Of a stretch of 64,000 bases of DNA, positions 1-13,085 are shown piece by piece (position 1 is the first letter of the stretch; every line of letters starts with the position of its first letter). The notes under the pieces were generated by a model. It saw only the letters and a list, made by a program, of their open reading frames with translations. It was not told the DNA's origin and made no database searches. Position numbers and translations under genes: made by a program. Origin of the DNA: Chrysoperla carnea (taxonomy: Eukaryota; Arthropoda; Insecta; Neuroptera; Chrysopidae); the NCBI RefSeq assembly GCF_905475395.1, contig NC_058342.1, positions 20,804,640 through 20,868,639 of the forward strand, given 5' to 3'.

Positions 1-300
1 GATGTGGGTGGAGTCGGTTACTTCGTTCTTCCCCAAGTGACGACAGTGTGATCAATTTACCGTCCCATTAACTATTTTTGTCCAGACTGCCGCTGCCTGC
101 TTTGACGTCAACAGACTTTAGGTCAGAGAAGTCGTCAAAGAGAGGCTGACTCAAATAAATATATCTTCTAATGGCAAGAGCTGGACAGTGACAGAGAAGA
201 AATGAAGCATCGTCTCCTCCTCCTGTAAACTGTGATAACTCCTGCAATAGCAGTGATACACTGTCGGGCCCAGGCGTTCAACATGGCTGCCGCCCACCCA
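1..300. repeat. Fused dispersed-repeat fragments upstream of the first MAST exon
   Basis: Bases 1-100 match, in the opposite sense to a tRNA-type head, the body of the SINE seen at 17465-17620: both share a stretch around 'gatcaattta' and 'ccgctg'. Bases about 90-240 are a reverse-orientation copy of the repeat seen at 15785-15990 and 47690-47960, with the shared block near 'cagcctctctttgacgac' on the minus strand. The join near base 100 suggests a composite element or nested insertion. No coding sequence is seen here. The stretch 300-530 is AT-rich intron leading to the acceptor at 529-530. Confidence 0.55.
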
Positions 301-530
301 GTGTCCCCCTTAAAACCTTAAAATTTTCAGAATTTATCTAGATTTAGTCCAACGTCATATAAAAAAAAATCAAGCTTTTTATTTAAAATTGTCTTAGTGC
401 TCGTACATGCTTAAAATAATGAGGGATCGGGATTTACAGTAAATTTTGGAATATTCGTCGTTATAAACGATATTATTTGAAGTATTATAACCGATTTTGA
501 GTGTAATAAATTTTATTTTGTTTAATTCAG

Positions 531-3500
531 ATATCAAATGTAATGTCTGTTACTCCAACAATTGTAACACCACCGAATCATCATCGCAATCAATCATACA
601 TCCCACGTACCCCAGATAGTACCACATTCATAACAAATTCACCGATACGTGCTGGAGTTAGTACTACTGGAGGTGGTGCAGGTCCAGGTGGTTGTGATAA
701 CGTAATTGATCAACAACAACGATTTAGTAATAATTTTAGTGGTTGTAGTCCATTATCATTAAATTCATCATCTCAGTCATCATCACCGAGTTCATCAACT
801 CCAAACACACCAACAGCCAACAATAATAATGTTACATTGACATCATCTCCATCCTCAAGCTCGTCAACGTTGAATAACAGTATAGTCCAGAGGTAATAGA
901 CTTTTAATGAGAGAACTAAGAGAATTTTTTCATATTAAAGTAAATTTCCAATAGGGCACAATAATATTTTTTATTAGAAAATTTCCGGGGTGGATTAATT
1001 CCCAAGGGAAAATTGTTTTCTCGACATATTTAAGGCTTTACGAATCTCTAAAGTTTCTTCAAATTGAGTTTGCAATTATTAGATTGTTTAATCGAGGAAA
1101 TAAAATCTAAAACAGTCCCAGGAATCGACAGATGATTTTTATAGGAGCCGATGGAAAATGTTTGTCAAAGTGAGAAAGAAGTAGAAAAACGGTGAAGTTT
1201 GGTGCAAATGTCAAGGATCAGAAAATGCTTAGAATTGTCGAAAATATAAAATCCGAATATTAAATGTTAAATAAAGAGAATGTGATATCCGAAAATAGGA
1301 TACTTCTTCCCACTTTCTGGGCGTAAATTGAAAAAGCACAAGTTTGCATCAATATACAAACTCTTACTAGCTCCTATAAAAATCAACTAGCGAGAAGTCC
1401 TGGATCAAATGCCTTATTTCCTCAACTAGTTTAGACAGGATCAAAGAAGTGCTTCTTGGAGATGTCAACTTCCTAGCCTCCCTCTCCCTTGTTTGTGAAT
1501 GAGTAGGAGCGAAATAAGTTTGTATGAAATATATCAAGGTATAAGTTTAGTCCCAAAATTTGTAAGGCTTAAAAATATTGATGCTACGAACAAAATTTTG
1601 ATATAGGTGTTCATAAAATCACCTAATTAGTCCATTTCCGGTTGCCCGTCTGTCTGTCCTTCCGTAGACACGATAAGTTAGGTCGAGGTCGAGTTCGTAA
1701 ATGGGCAACATAGGTCAATTGGATATTGTTCTAGTTCAGTGAGGATGTGAGAAGAAAGATACTCTTATTACTTTATGAAATACTATATATGGTATTTCAC
1801 CAGTCAAACAATTGACTGAGTTAATTGATATACATATACAATATACATATTTTCGCTGACTTGTAAGAAACTCGAAAAAACGAATATATATTTAGTTAAA
1901 CTCGAAAAAACGTTTATATATTTAGCTAAATATGTTACTTCAGCCAAATTTTTGTTTGAAAGTTTTCTTGGAATATATTAACAAACTTTTTCAAATTTTT
2001 TTGGATTAGTAGTAGCAGTAGCAGTTTAACTAGTCCAAATATCAAGCAACAACAGCAACATTATCAACGTCCATCAACGTTGCACGGTCTTAAACACAAG
2101 TTGCACAGTTCAACTTGTTCAAAAAGTCTGCATAAATCAAGTCCGTCATGCGCTAGTGGTAATTCAAATACTAGTACTTCAACTGGAATTAGTGGAATTA
2201 GCACAATTGGTCCGATTGGCATTGGTATAGTGGGCCCATCACGCCGTAAATCCGTTGGACATATACCGCTATCACCGTTAGCACGGACTCCATCACCAAG
2301 TCCCCTGCCAATATCGCCAACTCGATCACCGTCGCCGTTGGCATTTACAATCGTTGGCCATCAACAAGGTAGTTCAAATACAACGCAATCGTATAGTCCA
2401 GGTGTTGTGATTGGTACTGGAATGAGTGGAAGTGGAACGAGTAGTATTGGAGTGGGTGGTCCATTAGCTAATACATCGTCTACATCGAATGTTGTGGGTA
2501 CTTTGAATAGTAATAGTAGTAGTCCGTCACAAAATAAGAAGAGTTATGTGCGTCCAAAGAGTGCTGAACCTGGGTCACCATTGTTGAGGCGTGCATTGTC
2601 ACCGGATCGATTACATCCACGTAGTGCTGAAGGTATGAGTTTTTTTATAATCTTACAATTAAGCTTCTATATTAAAATTAGATTTTCGGGGATCTGAAGA
2701 TTAAATCTTTCTTAAGGGGTTAGGTGTAATCTGAGGCATGAAAAAATGACAATTTAAAATTTTTTTTTTTTTTTTTTGCCAATAAATTATTTTATTTTAT
2801 AAAAGTAAAAACATAACATCATTAAATATCATTTCGACTTGACTTGACAGAAATGTGAAAAAATAAATTTAATAAATTTAAAAGTAATGGTCGTTTGTGT
2901 TGATTCAGTTCCAATCGAAGCTTCTTGTGGTGATCATACTAATCCTTGGAGATTCATTTAAAATCAATCGGATAAAATAATTTTTTTTAAGGCTTCACCC
3001 ATCTTTACAGGTTCTCCAAATTAAGCTAGAGAAACTAAATTTTTGCCGTTATTTAGACCCTCAGGGGAAAACAAAATTATTTACGAAGAAATGTTTCAAA
3101 CAAAAGTTTAATTTTTTATAAAAAACATTTTTTACACTGACACTTTTGTTCTATCTCTTATAGTTTACAAGATGGGCCCTACGGATCCAAGCCAAATGAA
3201 CTTTTGAACTTAAACTCACTTTTTATATCCTTAGCACAATATAAACAAATTTCAGCTCGAGATCTCTTTTCGTTTTTGAGTTATTGTGTTGATGGACAGA
3301 CAACCTCTCTAATTAGATTAGTTTTACGATTACCTATATCAAATAAAAACAAAATAAAATCATTTTTAAAAACAAATTTTTAGGAAAAGGGCTCCCATAA
3401 AATAAAAGAGAAAAAAAAACAAATAGCAGAAAAATAAATTTTTAGGCAAATGATTTCCACCAATATAAATCCGGACTCCAGTGTCTGCTAAACGAAAAAA

Positions 3501-4198
3501 TTTTAATCTAAATCCACGCCTGTTTTCAGATAAATTTATGATTAAATAAGTATAATTTTAAAATAAAAATAAATTTTGCGTTTTTTCTCCCATATTTTTA
3601 CTTGAACAAACCTAAAATTCATACTTTTCCTATTCTCCATAAATCAACTTGCCCCCCTATTTGCCATCGGCTGTCGACGCCCTTGCTTTTTATGTTAAAA
3701 TATCATCGTTTTCGATGTTTTACTTTAAATTATAGCGAAGTTTGATCGTATTAATTCTTGTATTTAGGTAAATGTACGTTAATCTCACCGTTATGCTCCT
3801 CAACAAGTGGTAGCGTATCTCGTGTATCAACCAGCACCGGTGGTGTTTGGCGTGCCGCTTCTGTTATCACCACAACAACCACATCAACTTCCTCCTCGTC
3901 AACAAGTACATTTACAAGTGGCATCAGTTGTACAACAAATACGAATCCCGTAACATGTACAAGTAACAGTAATTACATCACAATACCTGCAACCTGCACC
4001 GTCGACAAAGATAATAAACATGCACAAAATAACGAATATCTAGATAGTTCAATGCAAAACAGTGATAATCAACAAGCATCACAATTATCGTTAGCGCTAG
4101 TTGGTCCTAATGAATTATTACCTAGAATTGCTGAAGAGAAGGACTCACCAACAAATTCAAATCAAGAGAATCCGCCCTCATTAACAACAAGTAAATAG
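531..4198 (+). CDS. MAST-type microtubule-associated Ser/Thr kinase, C-terminal exons only (5' partial)
   Basis: Three exons are supported: 531-892, 2010-2632 and 3768-4198 (stop TAG). Phases join cleanly (AG|T and G|GT) to give 472 codons including the stop. The reading frame is already open at the acceptor at 529-530, so the gene starts outside the window. Recognition rests on the Ser/Pro-rich tail conserved in MAST kinases. In order it carries SSQSSSPSSS, a 'RPSTLHGL' block, 'RRKSVGHIPLSPLARTPSP', 'SPTRSPSPL', and 'RPKSAEPGSPLLRR'. These occur in the same order in vertebrate MAST1/2/3 after the PDZ domain. MAST proteins are AGC-family kinases that associate with microtubules and PTEN; the Drosophila member is drop out. 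The kinase and PDZ domains are not in the window. The final exon (about 143 residues, Ser/Thr/Asn-rich) is not recognisably conserved, so the C-terminus is less certain than the middle exon. Confidence 0.85.
893..2009 (+). other. MAST intron with a truncated dispersed repeat
   Basis: The donor is AG|GTAATA at 892 and the acceptor is GGATTAG at 2009. Bases about 1528-1840 hold a truncated, rearranged + orientation copy of the repeat family that is full-length at 31485-32010 (landmarks 'aaaatattgatgctacg', 'ccatttccggttg', 'caattgactgagttaa'). A short tandem duplication of 'aaactcgaaaaaacg' lies near 1868-1915. Nothing coding is seen. Confidence 0.6.
2633..3767 (+). other. MAST intron with a reverse-orientation repeat copy
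   Basis: The donor is GAAG|GTATGA and the acceptor is TATTTAG. Bases about 3085-3330 are a minus-orientation copy of the dispersed repeat family described at 31485-32010 (reverse of 'aacttttgtttgaaac', 'gggcccatcttgtaaac' and 'tcaaaaacgaaaagag'). A poly(T) run of about 18 lies at 2760-2777. Nothing coding is seen. Confidence 0.6.
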
Positions 4199-4424
4199 TA
4201 AAAATCTATTTAATAGTATAAGTATTAGAGAAAAACCATTCACATTGACCTCGAAAATGTTAGGGATTCGTTTGGAAATTTTGGTTATATGTAATTGAAA
4301 CGATATGCAATTACATGTTAAAAGCTATCTGCACGTGAAACGCTTATAAAATCAGATAATTACATGTAAACAAATTTCTAGAATAAAAATTGGCTGAAAT
4401 ATAATATTTTTTACAGCAAAAACA

Positions 4425-6032
4425 TATATTTATATATAAGGACGTGAAACTTCCAATGCCGAGCTATAAGCGCCCGTGGCTGAATTTACGACATCCATCT
4501 GGGTAGGGTCTAGTCATCGGTCGTTGCGTACTTGTATATATATGTAAAGTTTTGCTGGTTTGTAATAGAATGTCACGCACGAATTTTGAACAAGTGATAA
4601 GTGAAAACATCACGATTAACAAAAGTAACGAAATATTCCTTCATGTGTGATGATCATGTGTGAATGAATGGGGTTTCATTTAGCACGGAACATCTTAATT
4701 ATCAAAGTTTTGATTTGAGGATTATTAGCATAGGTCTTATAAATTTTCCAAACGTTCCACGTGACACCAACTTTAACATGTTTTTGTACATCTTATCAAC
4801 TAGCTACAAACAAAATATTCAGCACGTCCACAAAATGAGCTTAAAACCTCTATTGCTTGTACTATAACACAAAAAATTCTGGAATAATTTAAATTAATTA
4901 ATTGTTATATTTATTTATTTTCGAGGATAATTAGTAATTATTAGTGAAAAATGATTCTTTTTTGTTTTCTTTTTTTTTTTTTAGAGCTAATAATTCACTA
5001 GTTATGTAATTATTATGTAACCGTAGGTGTTAGTATAATTGTAAATTTAAACAAAAAAAAAAAAAAAAAAAAAATGAAACAAAAAAAATTTAACATAATT
5101 ATGGATATTGTTCAATTTTATGTTGTATACAAAAAAAAGTATAATCAACGTTTATTTTAATTATCATATAGTAGGAATACACATTGAGAGGAAATGATTT
5201 ATGTAAGATTTTACATAATACAACTATGATTGCCACCTCTAAGCTACGAGACGTTGGAAGATAAACCAGAAAAACAGGAGATATTGAAATTAATTTAATT
5301 ATATCACCGAATTATAATACTGTCCGACATTTTTGATGCCTTGTCTACTCAATTTTACCATAATTAAATATTTAAATAAATATGCTTCAAGTAATTTAAA
5401 ATAAAATCTGCTCAGAGTTGTTAAAATTACCTCAATGTAAAACAAATAATCAAAAAATGAAATTTTTTTTCTGGAGAAATCTGGAGAATTTATGTTGATA
5501 TCGAAAGTCGAGAGAGGCTAAACGATTTCATAAGTCTTCCGATCAAATCTGGAGAGCTGGCAACCTTAGTTGCAACATTTCAAAGACATTGCGTCATCTG
5601 ATAAACATTTGTTTTGTTTACTTAAATTCTGTTGAAAAACATTGATTTCTTCAGAAATTTCCATAAAATTTACGATGGATTATAACAGTTTATAAAAACT
5701 ACGATATTTGAAAAACATTGTCTGTAATTTTCAGTTGAAGGAAATTAGAAACTCGTCTCTCGCTTCCTTCAGTATCTATTAAACAAGATTGAATTAAAAT
5801 TTCTTTAAAAAACCTTTATATAAACCTGGGCGAGGTCTAGTCCTCGGCTGTTGCGTACTTTGTATTGCGCATCAGACTGTTTTTCGTTTTCAATCAATTA
5901 AAAGTGATTGGAAACAATTTCAACTGTTTTCAACGCAACGACCGGTGACTAAATCCCGTCCAGATAGGCGATGTAAATTCAGAAACGGGCGCTTATATCT
6001 CGACATATTAGTGTCACGTCCTTATATACATG
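4425..6032. mobile_element. Inverted-repeat element pair flanking about 1.4 kb downstream of MAST
   Basis: An arm at about 4430-4530 beginning 'tatataaggacgtgaaac' is the reverse complement of an arm at about 5935-6030 ending 'gtcacgtccttatata'. The match is clear over about 100 bases, including 'gcgcccgt' and 'ggtcgttgcgt' blocks. A third, partial copy of the inner part of the arm lies at about 5828-5860 and pairs with the right arm over a 70-base spacer. The right side may therefore be a small MITE of its own and the left a solo copy. The interior is AT-rich, with poly(A) at about 5053-5073, and I see no transposase. The left arm begins about 230 bases after the MAST stop and so may lie in its 3' untranslated region. 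Confidence 0.6.
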
Positions 6033-7660
6033 TGTTCTTGCCCTTATAGCTATCTAATTTTATTACTATTTTTCGCTTGATATTCCTTGCCCTCGATTAA
6101 TTTTCCTATTCATAATAATTATTAATAGTAGAGATATTAGTTGGGGTCTCTAAAACCTGGATTTGTAGAATACCTCTCTCATTTTTTTGAAGTAATTCAT
6201 AAATCTTACATAAATTTTTCCAGATACGTTCTAGATGGATAATTTTATAGAAATCTGGGCAAAGGAAAAAGCAACAATCATTGTAAGTGCTCATTCAATT
6301 GTGAAAATCTTTGATTGAAACCTTTCAAATATTACAGGCAATATGTTTTATATCCATTTAACCTACATGCGTTATTTTAAGTTGTTTTTAATATCAGTAT
6401 GATCACAGATGGAAAATACTTTCTAACTCATAAAACCTACGGACTTACAAATGTCCAACGACGCTTATTATTTGTTTAATATTTACTTTTAGAGTAAATT
6501 TAGCTTTATATCTTTAATAATAGTCATTCCTCTCTATATGTATACCTGCCATATGATTGTATATAGATAGAAAAGATGTTGCATACAATTATTACTTGTC
6601 TTGATTCTTATGTTTTAAATAATATGTTTCAAATTATAAACTGTCAAATGTCAGTATTTTGTATATATATATTAAATTTAGGAACGAAAAATACCTTTTA
6701 AAATCGCAATCGGAAAAAGAAAAAAAAAACTTAAAAGAAGTCGTTTTAGCCTTCACAAGAGTTTTATTTTATTCACTTTTAAGCGAATTTTAATACTCGT
6801 TTTTTTTTTTTAACTTCATTATTTAACAAACTGAATAAATTTTGCTACACGTCTAACAAATTGTATATTTTTAATTTTAATCGAAAATCGAATATTTTTA
6901 AAAAATCGAGGCTTTTTTTAAACAAATTTATTCATTGAAAAACTACGCTTATAAAAATTAATTTTAATTTACTTCTTTGAGATTTTAGATCAAATAAAAA
7001 AAATTAATCATCCGGCTGAGGCACACGACCAGTAAAATAACGGACGTTAATTTCAACGAATAATTTTAATGTATTTAACGATAACAACGCCTGAGAAAAA
7101 TCAGAAAATATTAAGGAAAAATGAATACTAGAATTGAATTCTGAAAACCTCATTCTTCATTGATATCTCAGAATGTATATTTCACCGTAATATTGTAATT
7201 TCCGTCCCATTGTAAACTAATTAGTAAAATTGTAAATTTATTTTTCAAAAAAGGGCCAAAAATCACATTAATTCGTGCTAAATCAACTCAGGTCAAATAA
7301 ACAAAACGCAATAAGTTGATTTTCGTTTAGAGATGTTAAGTTAGCGCTAGTTGGAGTGGTTTTTTGTAACCCGTTTACAATCTGACGGAAATTACAATCT
7401 GACATAGATTCAATTTATTTTAGTTTTCGAATAAAATATAAATTGTTTCGAACAGTCAGGGATTTAATACTATAATCATGAAAAAATCAGGGAATTTCAT
7501 AAAAACAATTCGATTGCTGCTCTGATTTAACAAAAAGTACGAGAACTCAAATATTAAAACAAACGGATATTGATTATAAATGATGTCTGAGACACGTTAG
7601 ACGTACGTTCGTATTCCCGTATCCTAAAATTCGGTTTAAATCGAGGTCCGTCATTTTGAA
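6033..7660. other. AT-rich intergenic DNA, nothing recognised
   Basis: No open frame with a recognisable product is present on either strand, nor any clear repeat boundary. Short open frames here are uninformative in such AT-rich sequence. Confidence 0.5.
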
Positions 7661-7669
7661 GGCTTGTGC

Positions 7670-8580
7670 TATGTACTCAATCTACAGTATACGAAGTGTC
7701 TCTAACGCATTAGAATAGCAAAAACGAATTACTTTGCAGATTTTAGATCCGATGAACTATTAACGAAATACGGCTTCGTTAATTATTGTTTGTGGGTTTG
7801 AGAATTTCTAATATTAATTTTTTTTCTCTACGATTAATATTTACTGAGATATTTTAAAACTTAGAGTAATAATAGAAGATAAAAACGAACTAAAACGTAA
7901 AAAACAAGTTTTATTAGTTAATCTGTATATAAAAAAACGAAATACCACTCATTTACACACTGACTAAACGGGTAAATAATATTATCATTGCAGTCGGGGG
8001 GGCGTTCTGTGGAATATTTTTTAATCTAAGATTTACACGTTTATTCAATGAGCAAATGAGTGGCCTTTGGTTTTTTTTTTTTTTTTTTTTTTATATACAG
8101 ATTGACCAATAAACTTGTTTTTTTACTTTTTAGTAAGTTTTTTGGTAGGTATGTTCGCCGTACGTCTAAGATTTTAAAGTCAGAACGTTCCCCCAACTAC
8201 AACAACAATTTTATTTATCTGTTTAGTGCACGTATTTCATCCCTGTCCGACTAAGGACATTTGCGCCCGTAGGCAGTTTAACAAATTATCACAGAAATTT
8301 TTATTAAAATTTTCCCTTTCTGCAGAAATTATATAAATTAGACTGTCTTACATTTACGTACCCCTTTGTAACCTCTCGTCTGTTAACTGGCACCTACTTT
8401 CCTTCTTGTACAATCCGCCTAAACGAAAAATATGAAAATTACAAACAACAAATAACGAAATCCTATTTCGTTAACGGTACATCCAATCTAAAATTTACAA
8501 ACTTTTTTGTTAGAATTCTTCTACGTCACCCTGCTTTTCGAATGCTAAAATTTATGGACACTTTGTATAGCAAGACGATT
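7670..8580. mobile_element. Foldback (long inverted repeat) element
   Basis: The left half (about 7670-7957) is an imperfect reverse complement of the right half (about 8043-8580), separated by about 85 bases. Matching blocks include 'gttaacgaaata' with 'attaacgaaatac', the 'tctgtatataaaaaaacg' block with 'tatatacagatt', and 'aaatgagtggcctttggt' with 'gaaataccactcattt'. The right arm holds a run of 22 T (about 8071-8092). No coding capacity is seen, and this is a non-autonomous hairpin-type element. Confidence 0.65.
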
Positions 8581-8640
8581 TAAGCAAATTAACTGGTAAT
8601 TGACAGAATATATTGGAATACATTCTCAATTTGTGAATTA

Positions 8641-8856
8641 CAATAGGGAAGTCGACTTTTTGTTTTTTTCTATAAATTCTATAAAATCGATTAGAGATAT
8701 TACAAAAAAAAATCGATAGATTACTATCAACTTAAATATCTCCAATTTCCAGCGCGCTATATAAACTTTAAACAGAGCTTAATATATAAAATTGTATTTT
8801 TACCAGAATATTCTAAGCTTTCGATCGATATTTTTCGAAATCGAACTACCCTATTG
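8641..8856. mobile_element. Short terminal-inverted-repeat element (MITE)
   Basis: The left end 'caatagggaagtcgac' mirrors the right end 'cgaactaccctattg'. The match continues inward imperfectly through 'tcgattag' and 'tcgatcga' type sequence. The length is about 216 bases and there is no coding content. Confidence 0.6.
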
Positions 8857-10600
8857 TTAATATATAATTGCAATTTATATAGATGAAAGATTATAGATAA
8901 TATATTTAGCTACTGTGTATTCTTTTGTTTTGTTCATGGATTCATTTTCATTTATTTAATCAAAATGTATCAATTTCTTTGTCTATCTTATTGAAAAGGA
9001 GAGAGATACTAAAAAGATCATAGAAATAAGAATATAAGAGGAAGAAGTATTTATAATAATTGTTTTTGTATTTATAAATAATATGTGTAAAAGTTTACAC
9101 ATATTAAATCGTAGTCTGTGTGTAAAACAGAGTGGCTACAATTTGGGAATTGACTTTTAAAACGAAAATTCAAGAGTGTCAAAAATCTCCTCAAAATATA
9201 GGGCTGTTTGTACTATTTGGACGATATCATATCAACCCGATTTTTGTAAATTTTGGTTCGAAATTGTCTTATAAACTGAATTTTATCAAAATCGGAAATA
9301 ATTATTTTTTCTCGGTTTTTTGCAATTTGCTTAAAGGGTAATACCCCTTAGAAAAAATCAAACTAATTTTATCGTTTCGGAATTTGATAAATCTCGGTAA
9401 GTTTGACCCAAAAAATAGAAAAATCGGTTATTTTACGACTGGATGCGTATTTTTTGAGCTACCACCTGAAATGTATGACCGAAGGGCGATATTTCGTAAA
9501 ATATACGCTCAATCGTTAAATGAATCCGATATATATATTTTTTGGGTCATAATTTCTTTATAAACAATTTTGATAAAGTTAAACTTGACCCAAAATATAC
9601 AAAAATGATTTAATGGTAATATTGATATAGTCCAAAATTTGAAATAAAAAGCAGCTTTTCGAATCGATTTCAGACAATTTCGTAAAAAATATGACTCTTA
9701 AAGTCAAATGATCTGAAAAATATGACTTTTGTATCTCAATTATTCATCAAGGAATTTTGAAAATTGATTTCTATAATCTATAAATGCGAAAATCAGTTAA
9801 TTTATAAAATAGTTATTCCACTTATATTCTTATTTCCATGGATTAAATAAACGAAAACTCGCGTTATTTCATATCAACTTTTTAAATAAAAAAACAATAT
9901 GGTTGAATTGTTCAATGATCATAAAAACAATTGAACAATATTTAATAAAAACAATATAAAAAAAATGAAATAAATGTATAAAACCTAAAAACCTAACCTA
10001 TAAAAATCTAACTATTTGATTGAGCTTGATATTTGATTAGTTTAAAATATTTCATTATTTATTTATTAATTATTAAATAATTATTGTGATTGACTAATTG
10101 TTTATTATTCATTAAACAGTTCTGCGCATCACACTTAGCCTCAACTAAACAAAATGGCTGAATTTAGGGTAATCAGGCTTTTTTTATCAAATGTCAAAAT
10201 TTTGCAGATGAAATAAATTTTACAGAATAAATTTATTTTGAAATGAGACTGCAATAGCAAACATATTTGAAATAAGGGAGTATTGCTCCATTTCAAAAAA
10301 ATTCGGTATACGTTTACGGTAAAAGGGTGGCGATTGACTTGGAAATGTCAAGGAGTTTTAGTAATGGCCAGGAAAAATGAAAAAAAATGTTTATTTCTTG
10401 AGTCTCTAGAATTCTAAAGACTTGGCCACATCACCATGGAGACAGGAGTCCACATTCCATGTAAACAAATGGCAGACGCAAATAAGATGTTAGTGGTGTT
10501 CCTTTCTATACCGGCATAGTTAAACGACTATAGGGCGTCGGTTTGATTGAAAAAGTTGTGCGTCAACTCCGACGCATGATTGGAGTTTACTCGTTAAGTG
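8857..10600. other. AT-rich intergenic DNA with degenerate internal repeats
   Basis: Bases 9130-9720 contain several variants of short phrases such as 'tttgacccaaaaaatag' and 'aaaatcgg' that recur in both orientations, consistent with an eroded hairpin element. No gene is recognised. Nothing is seen in 9730-10600 beyond low complexity. Confidence 0.4.
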
Positions 10601-10649
10601 TTGTATAGTGTGTTATGTTCGTCAGGGTATTGTCAGTTTCAAAAAATAT

Positions 10650-11050
10650 ATACGTTGCGCACCAAAAACATAACGAGGTCTTTCGATCAGTAGATTTTAC
10701 TCCTCATATTTTTTACATACTTCAAAAATATGACGTATTTTGTGCAATGCACTTCGGTGAAAAAGGAACACTAGCGACACCCACCTTCGTTTTTGGGTTC
10801 GATTTACCTTGATGTTTATCTTCTGTATTTTTCAAGAATTCAAGCGGGAGAATTGCTAAAATTTGCCAACGTAATGTCGACAAAGCATCTATTGTTTGAA
10901 ACTGGCAACAACCTGACGGACACAGCACACAATGTAGTTGTTACCCACCAATACAGAATAAACATTCAGCCAACGTACATCATACGTCTTCGTCTACGTA
11001 TAACAGACAGCATCTATTGTTTGAAATTGACAATAACCTGACGGAAGTGC
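10650..11050. repeat. Dispersed repeat with internal direct duplication, related to the element at 43293-43651
   Basis: Two direct copies of a roughly 35-base block ('catctattgtttgaaa' followed by 'acctgacgga') lie at about 10886 and 11010. The same block, in reverse orientation and with the same flanking 'gttgttaccca', is inside the terminal-inverted-repeat element at 43293-43651, as is the phrase 'gttgcgcaccaaaaa'. Open frames across this region are therefore most likely repeat-derived. Confidence 0.55.
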
Positions 11051-12740
11051 ATTGTACGAAATGAATACGAACATATACGAACATACAAACGAAATACTTC
11101 ATAAATGCGTCATATTTTTAAAATTAAGCTCGCGCTTTATTCTCCGCTCCACTATTTCGGTACAAAACACTACTGACTTCTTATTTGTGACAGTCATTTT
11201 TTTACATGAAGTTAGGTCTTCCCTCTCTGTGTATCATATTCATATATCTCTTTTTTTCAAAGTAAGAAAGACAGAAATGTAAATAATGAAAATTTTGATA
11301 TATTGTTATCCTAAAGTACATTTTTTAAGTGATAGTTAAGGTTATGCGAGAACTGGATTATATGATATGAATGATCTTTAATATTTAATATTTTTATGTA
11401 AATATTAAAAAAAATGCAAAATGATGTTCGCGTTCTTTTTGGTTACTGTTCAAAAAGTTTATTTAAATTAATTAATGTGTAATTGGGTGTGTGCATGGTG
11501 TAAATCTATAGAATTAGATTCATTCGAATCATAGATCTTAGTTAAACGATTGTACGCAAGATAAAGATCTCAAAATATTATCAACTCAGTGGAATACGGG
11601 TAAGCAGCTGTCGAGTCTGCTTCAGCAGCGTGTTATACAAAACGTTAATGCTCAGAGCGTTGATTTTAACCCACTATGTGAACTGATGCTCGTATTCACT
11701 CATTCTTAATTTAAAATGGTTTTGGTATTCAAAAGGTCAAGTTCGTTACTGAAAAAAATCGACAGATAAACAAGGGAATAGGGGGAGGGGGTGCGCAAAG
11801 TACAAAATTTTAAATTTTTTTCAAAATAAAAAATATTTTTGTATTTTTTTTATCAGTTTTAAGCAAGAAAGTAGTTTTGCGTTTTTTTCTCTAGAAGAAT
11901 AGTTTTCGAAATAAAAATTCTTGAAAAACTAAAAATGAAATAATATTCGATTTTAAAATGTGTTATTTTTCAATCTCTGAGCGAATGTGCTTAGCTAACA
12001 CAGCTCCTGCGTTACGATTTTGTTTTTTTTTTGTTTTAAAGTAATTAAAAGGGAAAGTCATATTTCCTTTTTGACTTTCCTTTATCAACCAGTGTTGCTG
12101 AGGGGAAAATTCAAATATCTCTGTCAAAGTTTGAAATATTTTCAAAATTTGTAAATAACTGCGAGACAATGAATAAGAATTTTACCAGAATATCCACGCT
12201 ATTGATAGTGCATTGCTTAAATACCCTTTATATACTAAGTTGTATATACGAACATTTCGAAAAATTTTCACACAAAAGTCATTTGGTTTTGATAAATATT
12301 TTACCATGAAATTTTTTCGAACCCTTACGATTTGGAACATAAGGATCGATTTTGTCCTTCAGCATGATATTTCTGAAGATTTCTATTTGTTTTTTCACAA
12401 TTATATTTCTAGTTCTAGGTTCCTTAGATGTTCTGAGTTGAACATCTAAGGGTCCATTTCAAACACGAACATCTTTAACGAGTATATCCAAGATTTGTAA
12501 CAAAACTGTCGTAGCAGTAAAAAACAGACAGTGTTTTCTTTGGTTGTAAACCAAATATTTGAAAGTATGTTTAACTAAGTCATAAGGTCTATGATCTATG
12601 AATCTTGTATGGTTGAGATAATATGTATGAACCAAAAAAGAACAATTTTTAAAAAATCAATTGAATTGAACAAATTAAAAATAATAGATCGATATTAATA
12701 TGATTGTAACAATATTTGTTAATACGTTTATTGTTTCAGC
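11051..12740. other. Intergenic DNA, nothing recognised
   Basis: The sequence is AT-rich and no conserved coding block is seen. A small imperfect inverted repeat ('agtggaatacgggt' against 'gctcgtattcact') spans about 11585-11704. It could be a small MITE, but the boundaries are unclear. Confidence 0.4.
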
Positions 12741-12742
12741 TT

Positions 12743-13085
12743 TAGTCCGTGCACTAGTAACACTTGAATGTCGTCATCTGCCAAAAATCTGATATTGATA
12801 TACGTATGGGGAGGGGATTGGTGGATTTTGATCCCCCCAAAACCCCGTGCTCACTAGCCTGTTTCATGTTATTTTCAATTTTTTCCGAGGATACTGATGG
12901 TCACTAATAAATAAAAAATAAATTTTTTTCTCTAACTTTTAAGGGGAAGGGGGTAGAGACATCTAGTACCACTCGGTGGATTGGAAATCATATGGAAAAA
13001 TGTGGTTCTGGTTTGATCTAAAACATATGTCAATATCAAATTTTTGACAGCTGACGACATTCAGGTGTTACAAGGGCACAGGCTA
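12743..13085. mobile_element. MITE with about 65-base terminal inverted repeats
   Basis: The left end, starting 'tagtccgtgc' and running through 'aacacttgaatgtcgtcat', mirrors the right end 'gacgacattcaggtgttac' to 'gggcacaggcta'. The arms stay complementary for about 65 bases. The interior holds G/C-runs ('gaggggattgg', 'ggggaagggggtag') and no open frame. Confidence 0.7.

Noticed and set aside
10615-11282. Several overlapping 65-82 residue open frames
   Set aside because: They cover a dispersed repeat with internal duplication, also found inside the MITE at 43293-43651; no conserved product is seen.
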